Assembly: GCA_017626595.1 (NCBI GenBank)
Contig: JAGAIJ010000097.1
Coordinates: forward strand, 1 to 49,598
Length of the DNA: 49,598 nucleotides
Source: Clostridia bacterium
Lineage (GTDB): Bacteria > Bacillota > Clostridia > Monoglobales > Monoglobaceae
Direction: 5' to 3'
The notes beneath the pieces are model-generated. The model saw only the letters and a list, made by a program, of their open reading frames with translations. It was not told where the DNA came from and did not search any database. Shown one piece after another: positions 9,382-17,600 of this stretch (the stretch's first letter is position 1; the number at the start of each line of letters is the position of its first letter). A program made the position numbers and the translations under genes.

Positions 9382-9406
9382 TGCACCGGCATAAAATGCC
9401 GATGCA
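9382..9406 (-). other. Intercistronic hairpin between the class B PBP gene and murE
   Basis: An 11-bp fully paired stem (arms 9382-9392 and 9396-9406, one G-U in RNA) with a 3-base loop starts a few bases after the PBP gene stop codon. No run of U follows, so a simple intrinsic terminator is unlikely. An RNA processing or stability element is a reasonable inference. Confidence 0.6.
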
Positions 9407-9412
9407 AATTGT

Positions 9413-11635
9413 TTAATCTCGGAGTTCAGCGTAGGAGAAGTCAAGAGTCACAATAGAGCCAGGCTCTAAAGCTGTTCCCTCTTTCGGGGACATTCCCGTA
9501 CAAATTGCAATACCGCCCGATGTGGAAAGTCCTCTTATCTTAACGTTAAGTCCCGCATCAGTTAAAGCTTTATTAGCCTGTGACGCAGTCATATTAAGCA
9601 CATTCGGAACTGTAACGCTCTGCTCAGCCTTACTTTCCCCTGTGTATGTGTAAATCACAGAGTTCTTTGCAACCTTGGAGTATGCCTTTGGCATCTGGTC
9701 AGTAATCTTCTCTCCGTTTCCTACAGTTTTGATTGTAAGTCCCGCTGTAACAAGAGCTTTCTTTGCCTCTTCAGGAGTCTTACCCATTACATTCGGAACA
9801 GTTATATCTATCATTGCCATTTCTTCCTGTGTATATTTTGGCTCAACTCCTAAATACTGGAGAGTTTCGTCCATAATATTTTTAACCACAGGAGCTGCAA
9901 TCAAACCGCCGTAGTATGTATTCCCAACCTTTGGCTGGTCGAGAATCACAAGGCACACAACTCTCGGCTCGTCAGCAGGAGCAATTCCCAAAAACGATGC
10001 AACATAATGCCCGTTTCCTCGAGGCTGTTTTTCGGAGGTACCTGTTTTGCCTGCAATTCTGTAGCCTGCAAGGTAGGCGTTTTTACCACCGCCCACAGAT
10101 ACAACCGACTCAAGAGTAGTCATCATTTTCTCACTTGTTTCCTTTGAAACAATCTGTCTTACAAAGGTAGGTTCTATGTCCTGAATTACGTTTAAGTCCT
10201 TATCCACAACCTGTTTTACAAGGTGAGGCTTCATCATTCTTCCGCCGTTGGCAATTCCCGCAGCCATCTGCACCATCTGGAGCGGAGTTACGTTAAAGCT
10301 CTGTCCGAAAGAAGATGTTGCAAGGTCAATTTCCTTGAAATTGTCAGCGGAATGGAAAATACCTGAGGTTTCCCCGGGAAGTTCAATTCCTGTCGGAGCT
10401 AAAAATCCAAAGCCCTTAAGATACTTTAAGAACTTTGTAGTTCCTATCTTTTGTCCAATGGTAATAAAGGCAGGGTTACAGGAATTCTGTACTGCCTGTG
10501 AGAAGGTCTGGGAGCCGTGGCCCTTTGTGTTGGCACAGCGGATTGACCTGTCGGCAACCTTAATTGAGCCTCCGCAGTAATAGGATTCTCCCTTATCCAC
10601 AAGGTTTTCCTCCAGTGCCATTGAGGCTACTGCAACCTTAAAGGTTGAACCCGGTTCATAGGAGTCAACAACAGCCTTATTTCTCTTTAGGAACTGTGTT
10701 GCCTGAGTAATCTTGGCGTTATATTCGTCACCCTCAAGGTCTTCAAGTTCCTCTTCTATTTCAGGATATTTATCAATTACAGCCTGATTTATAGCAAAAG
10801 GCTGGTTTAAGTCATAGTCAGGAGCAGTTGCCATAGCAAGAATTTCACCTGTTTTTATATCCATTACTATACAGGCTGCGCCCTCTTCAAGCTCATTTTC
10901 AATTCTTGCGTTTTCAAGATGCTTTTCAACATAATGCTGGATTGTTTCGTCGATTGTGAGAACAATACTTCTTCCCTCTTCAGGAGCAACATAGTTTTCG
11001 TAGCTGTCAGGAAGCTCAAGTCCCATAACTCCGCCGTTTGATACAAGGCGTCCTGATGTTCCGCTTAAAACATCGTTATAAACCATTTCAATGCCCTCAA
11101 GGCCCTGATTGTCGCCGCCTGTGAAGCCTATAACCTGTGAGGCAAAGGCACCGTATGGGTAATATCTCTTTGTATCTTCTGTAAAGTTAAAGCCCTTGAC
11201 CTTATTTTTAGCTATAAAATTGCGGACTTCATCAGCCTTATCCTTTGGCACCTTTTTCTTGATGTACTCAAAATAGGACTCTCTTTCCATTTTGGCAAGA
11301 ATATCCTCTGCCTCAAGTTCAAGAATATCCGCAATACCCTTTGCCACATAGTACATATCCTCATTATCCCTTGTGATTGACGGGGTAATGCTTATGGTTT
11401 CAACTGTCATATTATTTGCAAGAACAGTGTAGTTTCTGTCGTATATTAGTCCTCGGTCGGGAGTTATAACACTGTCTGTGGTTTGCTGTTCATGGGCTGC
11501 GAGAGATAAGTCCTCTCCTCTTATAACCTGCCAATAGAAAAGTCTTATAAATAACGCAAAAAAGCATAGTAAAACTATGCATAATAAAGTCAATATTCTT
11601 TTTTTCTGGGCTGTGGAACACTTGAAATTACGCAC
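9413..11635 (-). CDS. ftsI: Class B penicillin-binding protein with two PASTA domains (FtsI/PBP2B)
   Basis: This is the septal transpeptidase that cross-links glycan made by FtsW. The 740-residue product has an N-terminal membrane anchor (about 12-32) and a dimerisation/pedestal domain from about 55. The transpeptidase domain has SxxK at S330-K333 (STFK), SxN at S385-N387 and KTG at 530-532. Two C-terminal PASTA repeats begin at VTVPNVMGKTPEEA and VTVPNVLNMTASQA. Two PASTA repeats favour the vegetative PBP2B type, since B. subtilis SpoVD has one, but the vegetative versus sporulation role is not decided by this. The start is a GTG at 11635 with GAGAGG upstream. The GAPADE-like segment after KTG (IAPADEPRVV) is intact. 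Confidence 0.92.
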   Translation of the reverse strand: MRNFKCSTAQKKRILTLLCIVLLCFFALFIRLFYWQVIRGEDLSLAAHEQQTTDSVITPDRGLIYDRNYTVLANNMTVETISITPSITRDNEDMYYVAKGIADILELEAEDILAKMERESYFEYIKKKVPKDKADEVRNFIAKNKVKGFNFTEDTKRYYPYGAFASQVIGFTGGDNQGLEGIEMVYNDVLSGTSGRLVSNGGVMGLELPDSYENYVAPEEGRSIVLTIDETIQHYVEKHLENARIENELEEGAACIVMDIKTGEILAMATAPDYDLNQPFAINQAVIDKYPEIEEELEDLEGDEYNAKITQATQFLKRNKAVVDSYEPGSTFKVAVASMALEENLVDKGESYYCGGSIKVADRSIRCANTKGHGSQTFSQAVQNSCNPAFITIGQKIGTTKFLKYLKGFGFLAPTGIELPGETSGIFHSADNFKEIDLATSSFGQSFNVTPLQMVQMAAGIANGGRMMKPHLVKQVVDKDLNVIQDIEPTFVRQIVSKETSEKMMTTLESVVSVGGGKNAYLAGYRIAGKTGTSEKQPRGNGHYVASFLGIAPADEPRVVCLVILDQPKVGNTYYGGLIAAPVVKNIMDETLQYLGVEPKYTQEEMAMIDITVPNVMGKTPEEAKKALVTAGLTIKTVGNGEKITDQMPKAYSKVAKNSVIYTYTGESKAEQSVTVPNVLNMTASQANKALTDAGLNVKIRGLSTSGGIAICTGMSPKEGTALEPGSIVTLDFSYAELRD

Positions 11636-11738
11636 CGTTTTATACCTCTCTGAACTTGATACCGGCGCCCGTTACCCACATAGCATAAGCCACCGGTTCG
11701 TTATTTAATTATATTTGCTCACACTCCATTTATGCCCG

Positions 11739-12215
11739 TTAGTGGAGTATATGTATAGAATTTATAAGGGTACCTGTTACGCCGTGGAGCTTTATCTTAC
11801 CTGTGGGCTCGTCCTTACCCTTTCTTTCGGAATAATCCTCTCTTGTGATGTCAACATAGATTGTCTGTGAGCGTTCAGGCTTAACCATTCCGTACTCTTC
11901 CACAGCCTTTTTCTGTAAAAGACTTAAGTCAACTGCGCTGTCAATTTTCTGCTGGAGAAGCTGGTTGTCGGCGGTGATGCTTTTAAGCTCTTTCTGTAGC
12001 ATCAGGGCGTTATTTTTCGCCTCGTCAAGCTTAACATATCCGCTTATAATGGAAAATACAACTGCGAAAAGGGATGCTGTTAAAATGAATTTTTTAAATC
12101 CTGTAAGAGCTTTTTTCTTCTGTTTTCTTACAGTCTTAAGCTGGGCTGTCTTTTCAGTATTTACTTCATAATTAAACTTATGTGCATTACTCGAAAGATA
12201 GTCAAGTCTGTTCAT
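11739..12215 (-). CDS. ftsL: FtsL-like cell division protein
   Basis: FtsL is a short bitopic divisome protein that pairs with DivIC/FtsB through a coiled coil. The 158-residue product has a basic cytoplasmic part, one membrane segment (about 43-61, FILTASLFAVVFSIISGYV) and a coiled coil (about 64-95), followed by the conserved AVEEYGMVKPE box seen in FtsL/septum-initiation proteins. FtsL sequences diverge strongly, so the name rests on topology and position between rsmH and the class B PBP gene. AGGAGG precedes the ATG. A 103-base gap to the PBP gene contains only a weak inverted repeat across the ftsL stop. Confidence 0.82.
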   Translation of the reverse strand: MNRLDYLSSNAHKFNYEVNTEKTAQLKTVRKQKKKALTGFKKFILTASLFAVVFSIISGYVKLDEAKNNALMLQKELKSITADNQLLQQKIDSAVDLSLLQKKAVEEYGMVKPERSQTIYVDITREDYSERKGKDEPTGKIKLHGVTGTLINSIHILH

Positions 12216-12231
12216 TTTTCAGCCTCCTTTT

Positions 12232-13167
12232 CTATAATTTTCTAAATCCTCGTAGCTTTGCGCTGTGGGACCTGTTATTCTCCTTAAGTTCTGTATCAGT
12301 TGCCACCACAGGCTTTCTGTTTACAAGCTCGCCCGTAGGCTTATGTCCGCAGACACAAACAGGAAATTCCTTCGGGCAGATACACCCTTTGGTTAAATCC
12401 GCAAATGTATTTTTAACAATTCTGTCTTCTAATGAATGGAATGTAATTATTCCTATGACTCCCTGAGGCTTTAAAACCTCTACGAAATCACGGATTGCAT
12501 CCTCAAGAGGTTCAAGCTCGCGGTTTACTTCAATTCTTATCGCCTGGAATGTTCGTTTTGCAGGGTGTTTATCCGCAAATCTCGCTTTAACAGGCATTGA
12601 ATTTTTGATAATCTCCGAAAGCTCAAAGGTAGTTTCAATTGGCTTTTCAGCTCTGTGCTTTACGATTTCCCTTGCAATCTGCGGGGCAAATTTTTCTTCG
12701 CCGTAAGCAAAAATTATTCTCTTAAGTTCATCCTCGGAGTAGCCGTTTACAACATCATAGGCGGAAAAATCGCTACTTCGGTCCATTCTCATATCAAGAG
12801 GAGCATCCATATTATAGCTGAATCCTCTTTCGGCTGTGTCAAGCTGTGGAGAAGAAACTCCAAGGTCTAAAATCGCTCCGTCTATTTTATCAATTCCCAA
12901 TTCCTTAAGAATGTTTTTGATATTCATAAAATTGTCGTGGACAATTATCTTTTTATTATTATAGGAAGAAAGTCTTTCTGTTGCAGCCTCAATGGCTGTT
13001 GTGTCCCTGTCTATGCCGATAAGAGTTCCCTTTTCCGAAAGCCTCTGGCAGATAAGAGAAGAGTGTCCTCCTCCGCCAAGAGTTCCGTCAACATAAACTC
13101 CCTCAGGGTTAATATCAAGCATTTCAATACTTTCATCAAGCAAAACTGAAAAATGGTTAAACATCAT
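12232..13167 (-). CDS. rsmH: 16S rRNA (cytosine-1402-N4)-methyltransferase RsmH
   Basis: RsmH (MraW) methylates C1402 of 16S rRNA using S-adenosylmethionine. The 311-residue product carries the SAM motif [11 protein letters not shown] (27-37), [15 protein letters not shown], the [15 protein letters not shown] stretch and the C-terminal [12 protein letters not shown] and [12 protein letters not shown] motifs. It starts MMF; the first ATG overlaps the mraZ stop by four bases and the second abuts it. The [17 protein letters not shown] cysteine cluster near the C-terminus is normal for the family in Bacillota. Confidence 0.96.
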   Translation of the reverse strand: MMFNHFSVLLDESIEMLDINPEGVYVDGTLGGGGHSSLICQRLSEKGTLIGIDRDTTAIEAATERLSSYNNKKIIVHDNFMNIKNILKELGIDKIDGAILDLGVSSPQLDTAERGFSYNMDAPLDMRMDRSSDFSAYDVVNGYSEDELKRIIFAYGEEKFAPQIAREIVKHRAEKPIETTFELSEIIKNSMPVKARFADKHPAKRTFQAIRIEVNRELEPLEDAIRDFVEVLKPQGVIGIITFHSLEDRIVKNTFADLTKGCICPKEFPVCVCGHKPTGELVNRKPVVATDTELKENNRSHSAKLRGFRKL

Positions 13168-13595
13168 AACATCATACCAAGTTCATTCATATATTCGCCG
13201 ATATTTTCTGTGCTTAAATCGTTGTCAGCCTTAAAGTTGTTCCAATCTTCTCTGTTCCAGATTTCAGCTCTCGTGGATACGCCGATAATTGTAACCTCTT
13301 TTGTAAGGTTTGCATAAGCCTTAAAGCTCTGTGGAATTAAAGCTCTGCCCTGTGAGTCAATCTCACATTCACAGGCGTTACTCATAAAAAATCTCTTTAT
13401 TTTAAGGGCGTTTGTGCCTTTTCCTGCGTTAATTTCGTCAGCAAACTTTGTCCATTCTTCCATAGAATAAACGTAAAGGCAATGGTCAAGACCGTAGGAA
13501 ATTACAAAGGTAGAACCCAAATCATCTCTGAACTTTGCAGGGATAGAAACTCTGCCTTTTGCATCCATATTATGTTCATATGTTCCCAACAGCAT
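13164..13595 (-). CDS. mraZ: Transcriptional regulator MraZ
   Basis: MraZ is a double AbrB-fold, ring-forming DNA-binding protein that represses the dcw promoter it stands behind. From the ATG at 13595 (AGGAGG seven bases upstream) the protein has 143 residues. It has two copies of the family repeat: [21 protein letters not shown] near the N-terminus and [21 protein letters not shown] in the middle, each with the D-x-K/Q-G-R core. The frame is open 18 codons further upstream, but that stretch runs through the operator repeats and is not a plausible N-terminus. Confidence 0.94.
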   Translation of the reverse strand: MLLGTYEHNMDAKGRVSIPAKFRDDLGSTFVISYGLDHCLYVYSMEEWTKFADEINAGKGTNALKIKRFFMSNACECEIDSQGRALIPQSFKAYANLTKEVTIIGVSTRAEIWNREDWNNFKADNDLSTENIGEYMNELGMML

Positions 13596-13621
13596 GAAAA
13601 TCGCCTCCTTTTTGCTCGAAT

Positions 13622-13661
13622 TTTGCCACATCGTAACACTTTTTGCCACTTCATACCACTT
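13622..13661 (-). promoter_or_regulatory. Four tandem MraZ boxes (operator of the dcw operon)
   Basis: Four consecutive 10-bp units lie between the promoter -10 and the mraZ ribosome site. On the minus strand they begin AAGTGGTATG, AAGTGGCAAA, AAGTGTTACG and ATGTGGCAAA. GTGG- or AAGTG-type direct repeats with 10-bp period are the known MraZ target in several bacteria. The first unit coincides with the expected transcription start, so bound MraZ should block initiation. Assignment to MraZ is family knowledge plus position. Confidence 0.85.
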
Positions 13662-13667
13662 TTCTAC

Positions 13668-13696
13668 ATTGTAACATTAAAAATATTCAATTGCAA
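13668..13696 (-). promoter_or_regulatory. Promoter of the dcw operon (mraZ)
   Basis: The minus strand has -35 TTGCAA (13691-13696), a 17-base spacer and -10 TACAAT (13668-13673). The expected start is near 13661, at the edge of the MraZ boxes. The upstream stretch is rich in A and T tracts, compatible with an UP-type element. Confidence 0.8.
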
Positions 13697-13750
13697 TACT
13701 TTTTTAGTAATTTTTTAAAAATTTTTTAAAAAATCTTTACAATTGTGTTA

Positions 13751-13785
13751 CAAAAAAAGAAACACCACAAAATGTAGTGTTTCTT
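13751..13785 (-). terminator. Intrinsic terminator after lgt
   Basis: A 12-bp stem (arms 13757-13768 and 13774-13785, one G-U) with a 5-base loop is followed on the minus strand by a run of seven T. It ends the M16-M16-lgt unit before the mraZ promoter. Confidence 0.9.
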
Positions 13786-13804
13786 ATCCTATTTTTTATT
13801 AAAT

Positions 13805-14614
13805 TTATATCTTTTTACGGTTTTTATAGATGATTATTATTCCAACGAGAGCTGTAACCAGAGCTACAAGCTGTGAAACTCTGAACGGGCCTAGGTACAG
13901 AGAGTCGGTACGAAGTCCCTCGATTAAAAATCTGCCGATTCCGTAGCTTATCAGGTAAAGGCAAAAGACCTCGCCCTCAAACTTTTTATGTTTCTTGTAA
14001 ATCCACAAAAATATTCCTATAAGTAAATTCCAAAGGCTTTCATAAAGGAATGTAGGGTGCACGTTTTCTGCCACAACAAAGGCAACCTCTGCAAGAGGAT
14101 AAATTTCCCTCTCAATAGTCATAGCCCATGGGAGATTTGTTTGTCCGCCAAAAGCCTCTCCGTTTACAAAGTTCCCCCATCTGCCGATTGCCTGACAGAA
14201 TGGAACTATTCCCCCAAGAATATCAAAAGGCACTCCAAGGCGGATTTTCTTAACCCTTGAATAGATAATAATCATAAGGAATATGCCTATAAGTGCACCG
14301 TAAATTGCAATCCCACCGCCACGAAGATTAAAAATCTCCCAGAGATTATCCTTATACATATCCCAGCTGAAGATAACATAGTAAAGTCTTGCACATACAA
14401 TCGCCACAGGCACACCGATTAAAAACATATTGAGGAAATCGTCCATACTCAGCTCTGTTTTTTTAATTTCCGCAAGAGCAAGGCACACGCCCACAAGGAT
14501 TGCAAGTCCGATTATGAGTCCGTACCAGTAAACCTCAATATTCCCGATAGAAAAGGCAACCCTGTTTATATGAAACACAGGGCCTCCCTTTCCGAATGAA
14601 ATTACAGCATCCAT
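13805..14614 (-). CDS. lgt: Prolipoprotein diacylglyceryl transferase Lgt
   Basis: Lgt attaches diacylglycerol from phosphatidylglycerol to the lipobox cysteine of prelipoproteins at the membrane. The 269-residue protein has about seven membrane segments. It carries the family signature GRWGNFVNGEAFG at 144-156, the HPTFLYESLWN segment and the C-terminal GIGRFLIEGLRTDSL motif. It starts three bases after the upstream M16 peptidase gene stop, so the three genes form one unit. Confidence 0.95.
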   Translation of the reverse strand: MDAVISFGKGGPVFHINRVAFSIGNIEVYWYGLIIGLAILVGVCLALAEIKKTELSMDDFLNMFLIGVPVAIVCARLYYVIFSWDMYKDNLWEIFNLRGGGIAIYGALIGIFLMIIIYSRVKKIRLGVPFDILGGIVPFCQAIGRWGNFVNGEAFGGQTNLPWAMTIEREIYPLAEVAFVVAENVHPTFLYESLWNLLIGIFLWIYKKHKKFEGEVFCLYLISYGIGRFLIEGLRTDSLYLGPFRVSQLVALVTALVGIIIIYKNRKKI

Positions 14615-14616
14615 AA

Positions 14617-15912
14617 TTATTCTTCCTCTAAAGGCTTTACAACTGAAAGCACAGCGTTTTCTGTATCAAAATGAGTATTAAGTCTGTTCATTATATCTTC
14701 CATAGTGATTTTTTCAACTGTTTCTGTATAATCAAGGTAGTTTATATTTTTCATAAAGTCCTTGATAAATTCTACACCCACAGCCTCAACATTATTAAAC
14801 TTTCTCAAGTTGTCGCCGATTAAAAGCTTCTTTGCTCTCTTTACAGCCTTTTCGTCAATACCCTTTTCTTTTGCATCTTTTATTACAGAAAGCACCTTTT
14901 CGTAAACTTCCTTTGGAACTTTTGACTCTCCGCCTATGAGAGTAAAGCCGTATTCCTTTTCAAATTCGCAATCCACCTCAAAGCTGCCGTCGATAATTCC
15001 CTTTTCGTACATTTCAGAGTAGGCACTGCTGCTGTTGCCGAAAAGCACCTCTAAGAGAATATCAGTTTCAATTTCTCTCTTTAAAAGTTCCTCTCCGCAA
15101 ACTCCCGTTTCAGTTTCCTTAAAGGCAATATTAAAAATCGGGCTTGAAACAGAAAGTTTCTGCTCAATATATTCCTGAACCCTTTCCTTTGGTTCAGCAA
15201 CCTCAAATTTCACAACCTCGCCAGACACTCTGTCCTTTGGAATGTGCTTATCCACGAACTCTGCAACCTTTTCAGGTTCAACATCGCCCACGCACACAAG
15301 TCGCATATTTGAAGGATTATAGAATGTGTCTGTGCATTTATATAAAAGCTCAGGAGTAATCTTTGCAATAGATTCTACCGACCCTGCAATATCAATTTTA
15401 ACAGGATTGTTGTGGTACATAGCTGTGAGAGCATTAAAATAAACTCTCCAGTTCGGGTCATCCTCGTACATTTTAATTTCCTGTCCGATTATGCCCTGTT
15501 CCTTTGCAATATTTTTCTCTGTAAAGTATGGCTTATTTACAAAGTCCAAAAGAATATCTAAATTATCATAAAATCTGTCGGTACAGGTAAAAAGATAGGC
15601 TGTTATATTAAAGCTTGTGAAAGCATTGGCAGAGGCACCTGTTTCCGCAAATCTGTTAAAGGCGTCTGTGCCGTCCTCCTCTTCAAAAAGCTTATGCTCT
15701 AAAAAGTGGGCAACACCGTCAGGTAAAACTACCTTTTCAGTATCTCCAAGGGGAATGAACTCTCTGTGGAGTGAGCCATATTCTGTTCCGTAAATTGCAT
15801 AGCTCTTACTGAATTCTTTTTTGGGGATTACATAAATTTTAAGACCGCTTTCGTGAGTGCCGAAAAATATTCTTTCATCAACTCTCGTATTTTCAACGCA
15901 TCTGAATTTCAT
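14617..15912 (-). CDS. M16 family zinc peptidase, catalytically complete (YmfH-like)
   Basis: M16 peptidases are clamshell zinc proteases related to mitochondrial processing peptidase. The 431-residue product keeps the inverted zinc motif HFLEH at H69-H73 within LPDGVAHFLEHKLFE and glutamates 70-77 residues downstream (IIGQEIKMYEDDP, E145/E150) that can serve as further ligands. It has the two-domain length of a half clamshell and overlaps the neighbouring M16 gene by one base (TAATG). The pair matches the YmfF/YmfH arrangement of Bacillota: one active and one inactive subunit. Substrate unknown. Confidence 0.88.
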   Translation of the reverse strand: MKFRCVENTRVDERIFFGTHESGLKIYVIPKKEFSKSYAIYGTEYGSLHREFIPLGDTEKVVLPDGVAHFLEHKLFEEEDGTDAFNRFAETGASANAFTSFNITAYLFTCTDRFYDNLDILLDFVNKPYFTEKNIAKEQGIIGQEIKMYEDDPNWRVYFNALTAMYHNNPVKIDIAGSVESIAKITPELLYKCTDTFYNPSNMRLVCVGDVEPEKVAEFVDKHIPKDRVSGEVVKFEVAEPKERVQEYIEQKLSVSSPIFNIAFKETETGVCGEELLKREIETDILLEVLFGNSSSAYSEMYEKGIIDGSFEVDCEFEKEYGFTLIGGESKVPKEVYEKVLSVIKDAKEKGIDEKAVKRAKKLLIGDNLRKFNNVEAVGVEFIKDFMKNINYLDYTETVEKITMEDIMNRLNTHFDTENAVLSVVKPLEEE

Positions 15913-17180
15913 TATTTCCCCTCCCCTTTAAGAAAGTAGATTGTGTCAAGCTTCACCTTATGAGCAACAGCGCACACATCTTCCTTTCTAACCTTATTTA
16001 TATTATCAAGAAATTCTTCAATTTCTTCTTCCTTTCCGCAGACAAGCTGACGGAGATAATTTCTCTCAAGAGCCACAAGGCTGTCCTTTGAGGCATTAAA
16101 AGATGTAGCAATATATCTCTTGGATGCCTCAAGGTCTTCTTCTGTGAAGTTGCCTTTTTTCACCTCTTCAAGCTGACCGAAAATCCCCTCAAGTGCCTTT
16201 TCGTAATTTTCCGCCTCAATGCCTGAACTAATCTGCATAATGCTTTTCATTCTGTCAAGAGAGCTGTAAACATAATATGCAAGGCTCATCTTTTCACGGA
16301 CATTCATAAAAAGCTTGGAGAAAGGACTGCCACCGAAAAGACAGTTAAACACTGTAAGATCATAAATCTCCTCTCCGATTGGGTCAACACCGATTCTGAA
16401 GCCCATTGCAAGCTTGCTCTGAGTTACCTGCATTTCTTCTGTTACTCGTTTTTCTGTCTTTATATCTTCAGGTCTGGCTAAAGCTGTCTGAATATCCTCA
16501 GCCTTTCTCGGTTTCATAAAACCGAATTCTTTTTTTACAAGCTCAATATCTTCCTTTGAGTATGAACCCGAAATAAAAATGTCAGCCGGACATTCGCTGA
16601 TTATTCTCTGGTATTCTTCATAAAGATTTTCAGGAGTAATTCCGTCAATATCCTCGATATATCCGTAAGCAGAAATCCCGAATGGGTCACCCTCAAACAT
16701 AATCTGATTGCATCTTAAATTGGCATAGGACTTTTTATCGTTGATTATGCCGTTTATATATGTTCTTAAATTTTCTTTTTCCTGCTTTACGTATTCCTTT
16801 TTAAACACGCCATTTTCAAGGTATGGGAAAAATACAACCTGTTTAAGCATATCAATAGCCTCAGGCAGAATTCTCTCGCTTAAAAATCTGTCAGCAACCA
16901 TGCTTTCAGAAATCCCCACCATTATTCTGTCGCCCATTCTTGAGGTGCCTGCGCCTACACTTGCACCGTACAGGTCGTCGCATTTTTCGGATATTTCTTT
17001 CATGTCCTTATATTTTTCAGTTCCTCTTTTCAGAACCTGTGTAAGAAGAGAAATTTTTGTAATATTTTCCCTTTCTGCAGGCAGGTGAAAACGGATACTT
17101 ATTCTGTTTGTTTTGAAGTGGTCTGCAGGGATATAATAAAGGTTTACTCCCTCACAGATTTTATCTTTAATCAAAGCCAT
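15912..17180 (-). CDS. M16 family peptidase-like subunit lacking the zinc motif (YmfF-like)
   Basis: The 422-residue product has the M16 fold pattern, from NRISIRFHLPAERENITKIS to the arginine-rich C-terminal domain with LAYYVYSS and RNYLRQLV. At the position of HxxEH the sequence reads LLTQVLKRGTEKY, with no histidine pair, so it should not bind catalytic zinc. In known heterodimeric M16 enzymes one partner is inactive and shapes the substrate chamber; that is the inferred role here. It is the first gene of the unit with the active M16 gene and lgt. Confidence 0.85.
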   Translation of the reverse strand: MALIKDKICEGVNLYYIPADHFKTNRISIRFHLPAERENITKISLLTQVLKRGTEKYKDMKEISEKCDDLYGASVGAGTSRMGDRIMVGISESMVADRFLSERILPEAIDMLKQVVFFPYLENGVFKKEYVKQEKENLRTYINGIINDKKSYANLRCNQIMFEGDPFGISAYGYIEDIDGITPENLYEEYQRIISECPADIFISGSYSKEDIELVKKEFGFMKPRKAEDIQTALARPEDIKTEKRVTEEMQVTQSKLAMGFRIGVDPIGEEIYDLTVFNCLFGGSPFSKLFMNVREKMSLAYYVYSSLDRMKSIMQISSGIEAENYEKALEGIFGQLEEVKKGNFTEEDLEASKRYIATSFNASKDSLVALERNYLRQLVCGKEEEIEEFLDNINKVRKEDVCAVAHKVKLDTIYFLKGEGK

Positions 17181-17201
17181 TTTACATCACGCTCCAAATA
17201 A

Positions 17202-17230
17202 ATTTTACCATAAAAATTTTTAAAAATCAA
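17202..17230 (-). promoter_or_regulatory. Promoter of the M16-M16-lgt unit
   Basis: The minus strand has -35 TTGATT (17225-17230), a 17-base spacer and -10 TAAAAT (17202-17207), 21 bases or more upstream of the start codon at 17180. Confidence 0.7.
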
Positions 17231-17350
17231 TTACATATATATTTATTATGAGAATAAGCCCTTAAATTACTATGGAAAAATTTATATGATTTATTTTATA
17301 AAAAATGTGTAAAATAAGTGTGAACAATAGTTCAAAAAGGAGAAATCGGT

Positions 17351-17557
17351 ATGAACATTATTGCGCTTATTTTAGTTATAGTCGGCGCTTTGAACTGGGG
17401 AAGTATCGGTATATTCGGTTATGACCTTGTAGGAGCAATCTTCGGCGGTCAGTTATCAGTATGGAGCAGGGTTATTTTCACTATCGTAGGCCTTGCAGGA
17501 CTCTGGTCAATATACTTCTTCTTCAGAGAAGACCCGATTGTAGAGCACAGAGATTAA
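17351..17557 (+). CDS. DUF378 small membrane protein
   Basis: The 68-residue product has two membrane segments (about 3-25 and 37-58) and the family hallmark ALNWGSIGIFGYDLV. DUF378 proteins (YuzA-like) are widespread in Bacillota; their function is not known. AAGGAG precedes the ATG. It is alone on the plus strand between two minus-strand units and is closed by a shared terminator. I find no convincing -35/-10 pair; TAAAAT at 17310-17315 is the best -10. Confidence 0.85.
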   Translation: MNIIALILVIVGALNWGSIGIFGYDLVGAIFGGQLSVWSRVIFTIVGLAGLWSIYFFFREDPIVEHRD

Positions 17558-17560
17558 AAT

Positions 17561-17600
17561 AAAAAATAGGGCATCAAAGGATGCCCATTTTTTATTTTGT
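17561..17600. terminator. Bidirectional intrinsic terminator
   Basis: GGGCATC (17569-17575), loop AAAG, GATGCCC (17580-17586), with A-rich sequence on the left and T-rich sequence on the right. It can end the DUF378 transcript on the plus strand and the gene ending at 17592 on the minus strand. Confidence 0.88.

Noticed and set aside
11636-11738. 103-base gap between ftsL and the PBP gene as a riboswitch or separate promoter
   Set aside because: TATAAT is present but no -35 stands at a proper distance, and the partial ACCGG/CCGGT pairing is too weak to name a structure.
13596-13649. N-terminal extension of mraZ
   Set aside because: The stretch encodes the operator repeats and ribosome site in [12 protein letters not shown] is the family start.
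13622-13661. The 10-bp repeats as a CRISPR or phase-variable tract
   Set aside because: Units are far too short for CRISPR and are the expected MraZ target in position and sequence.
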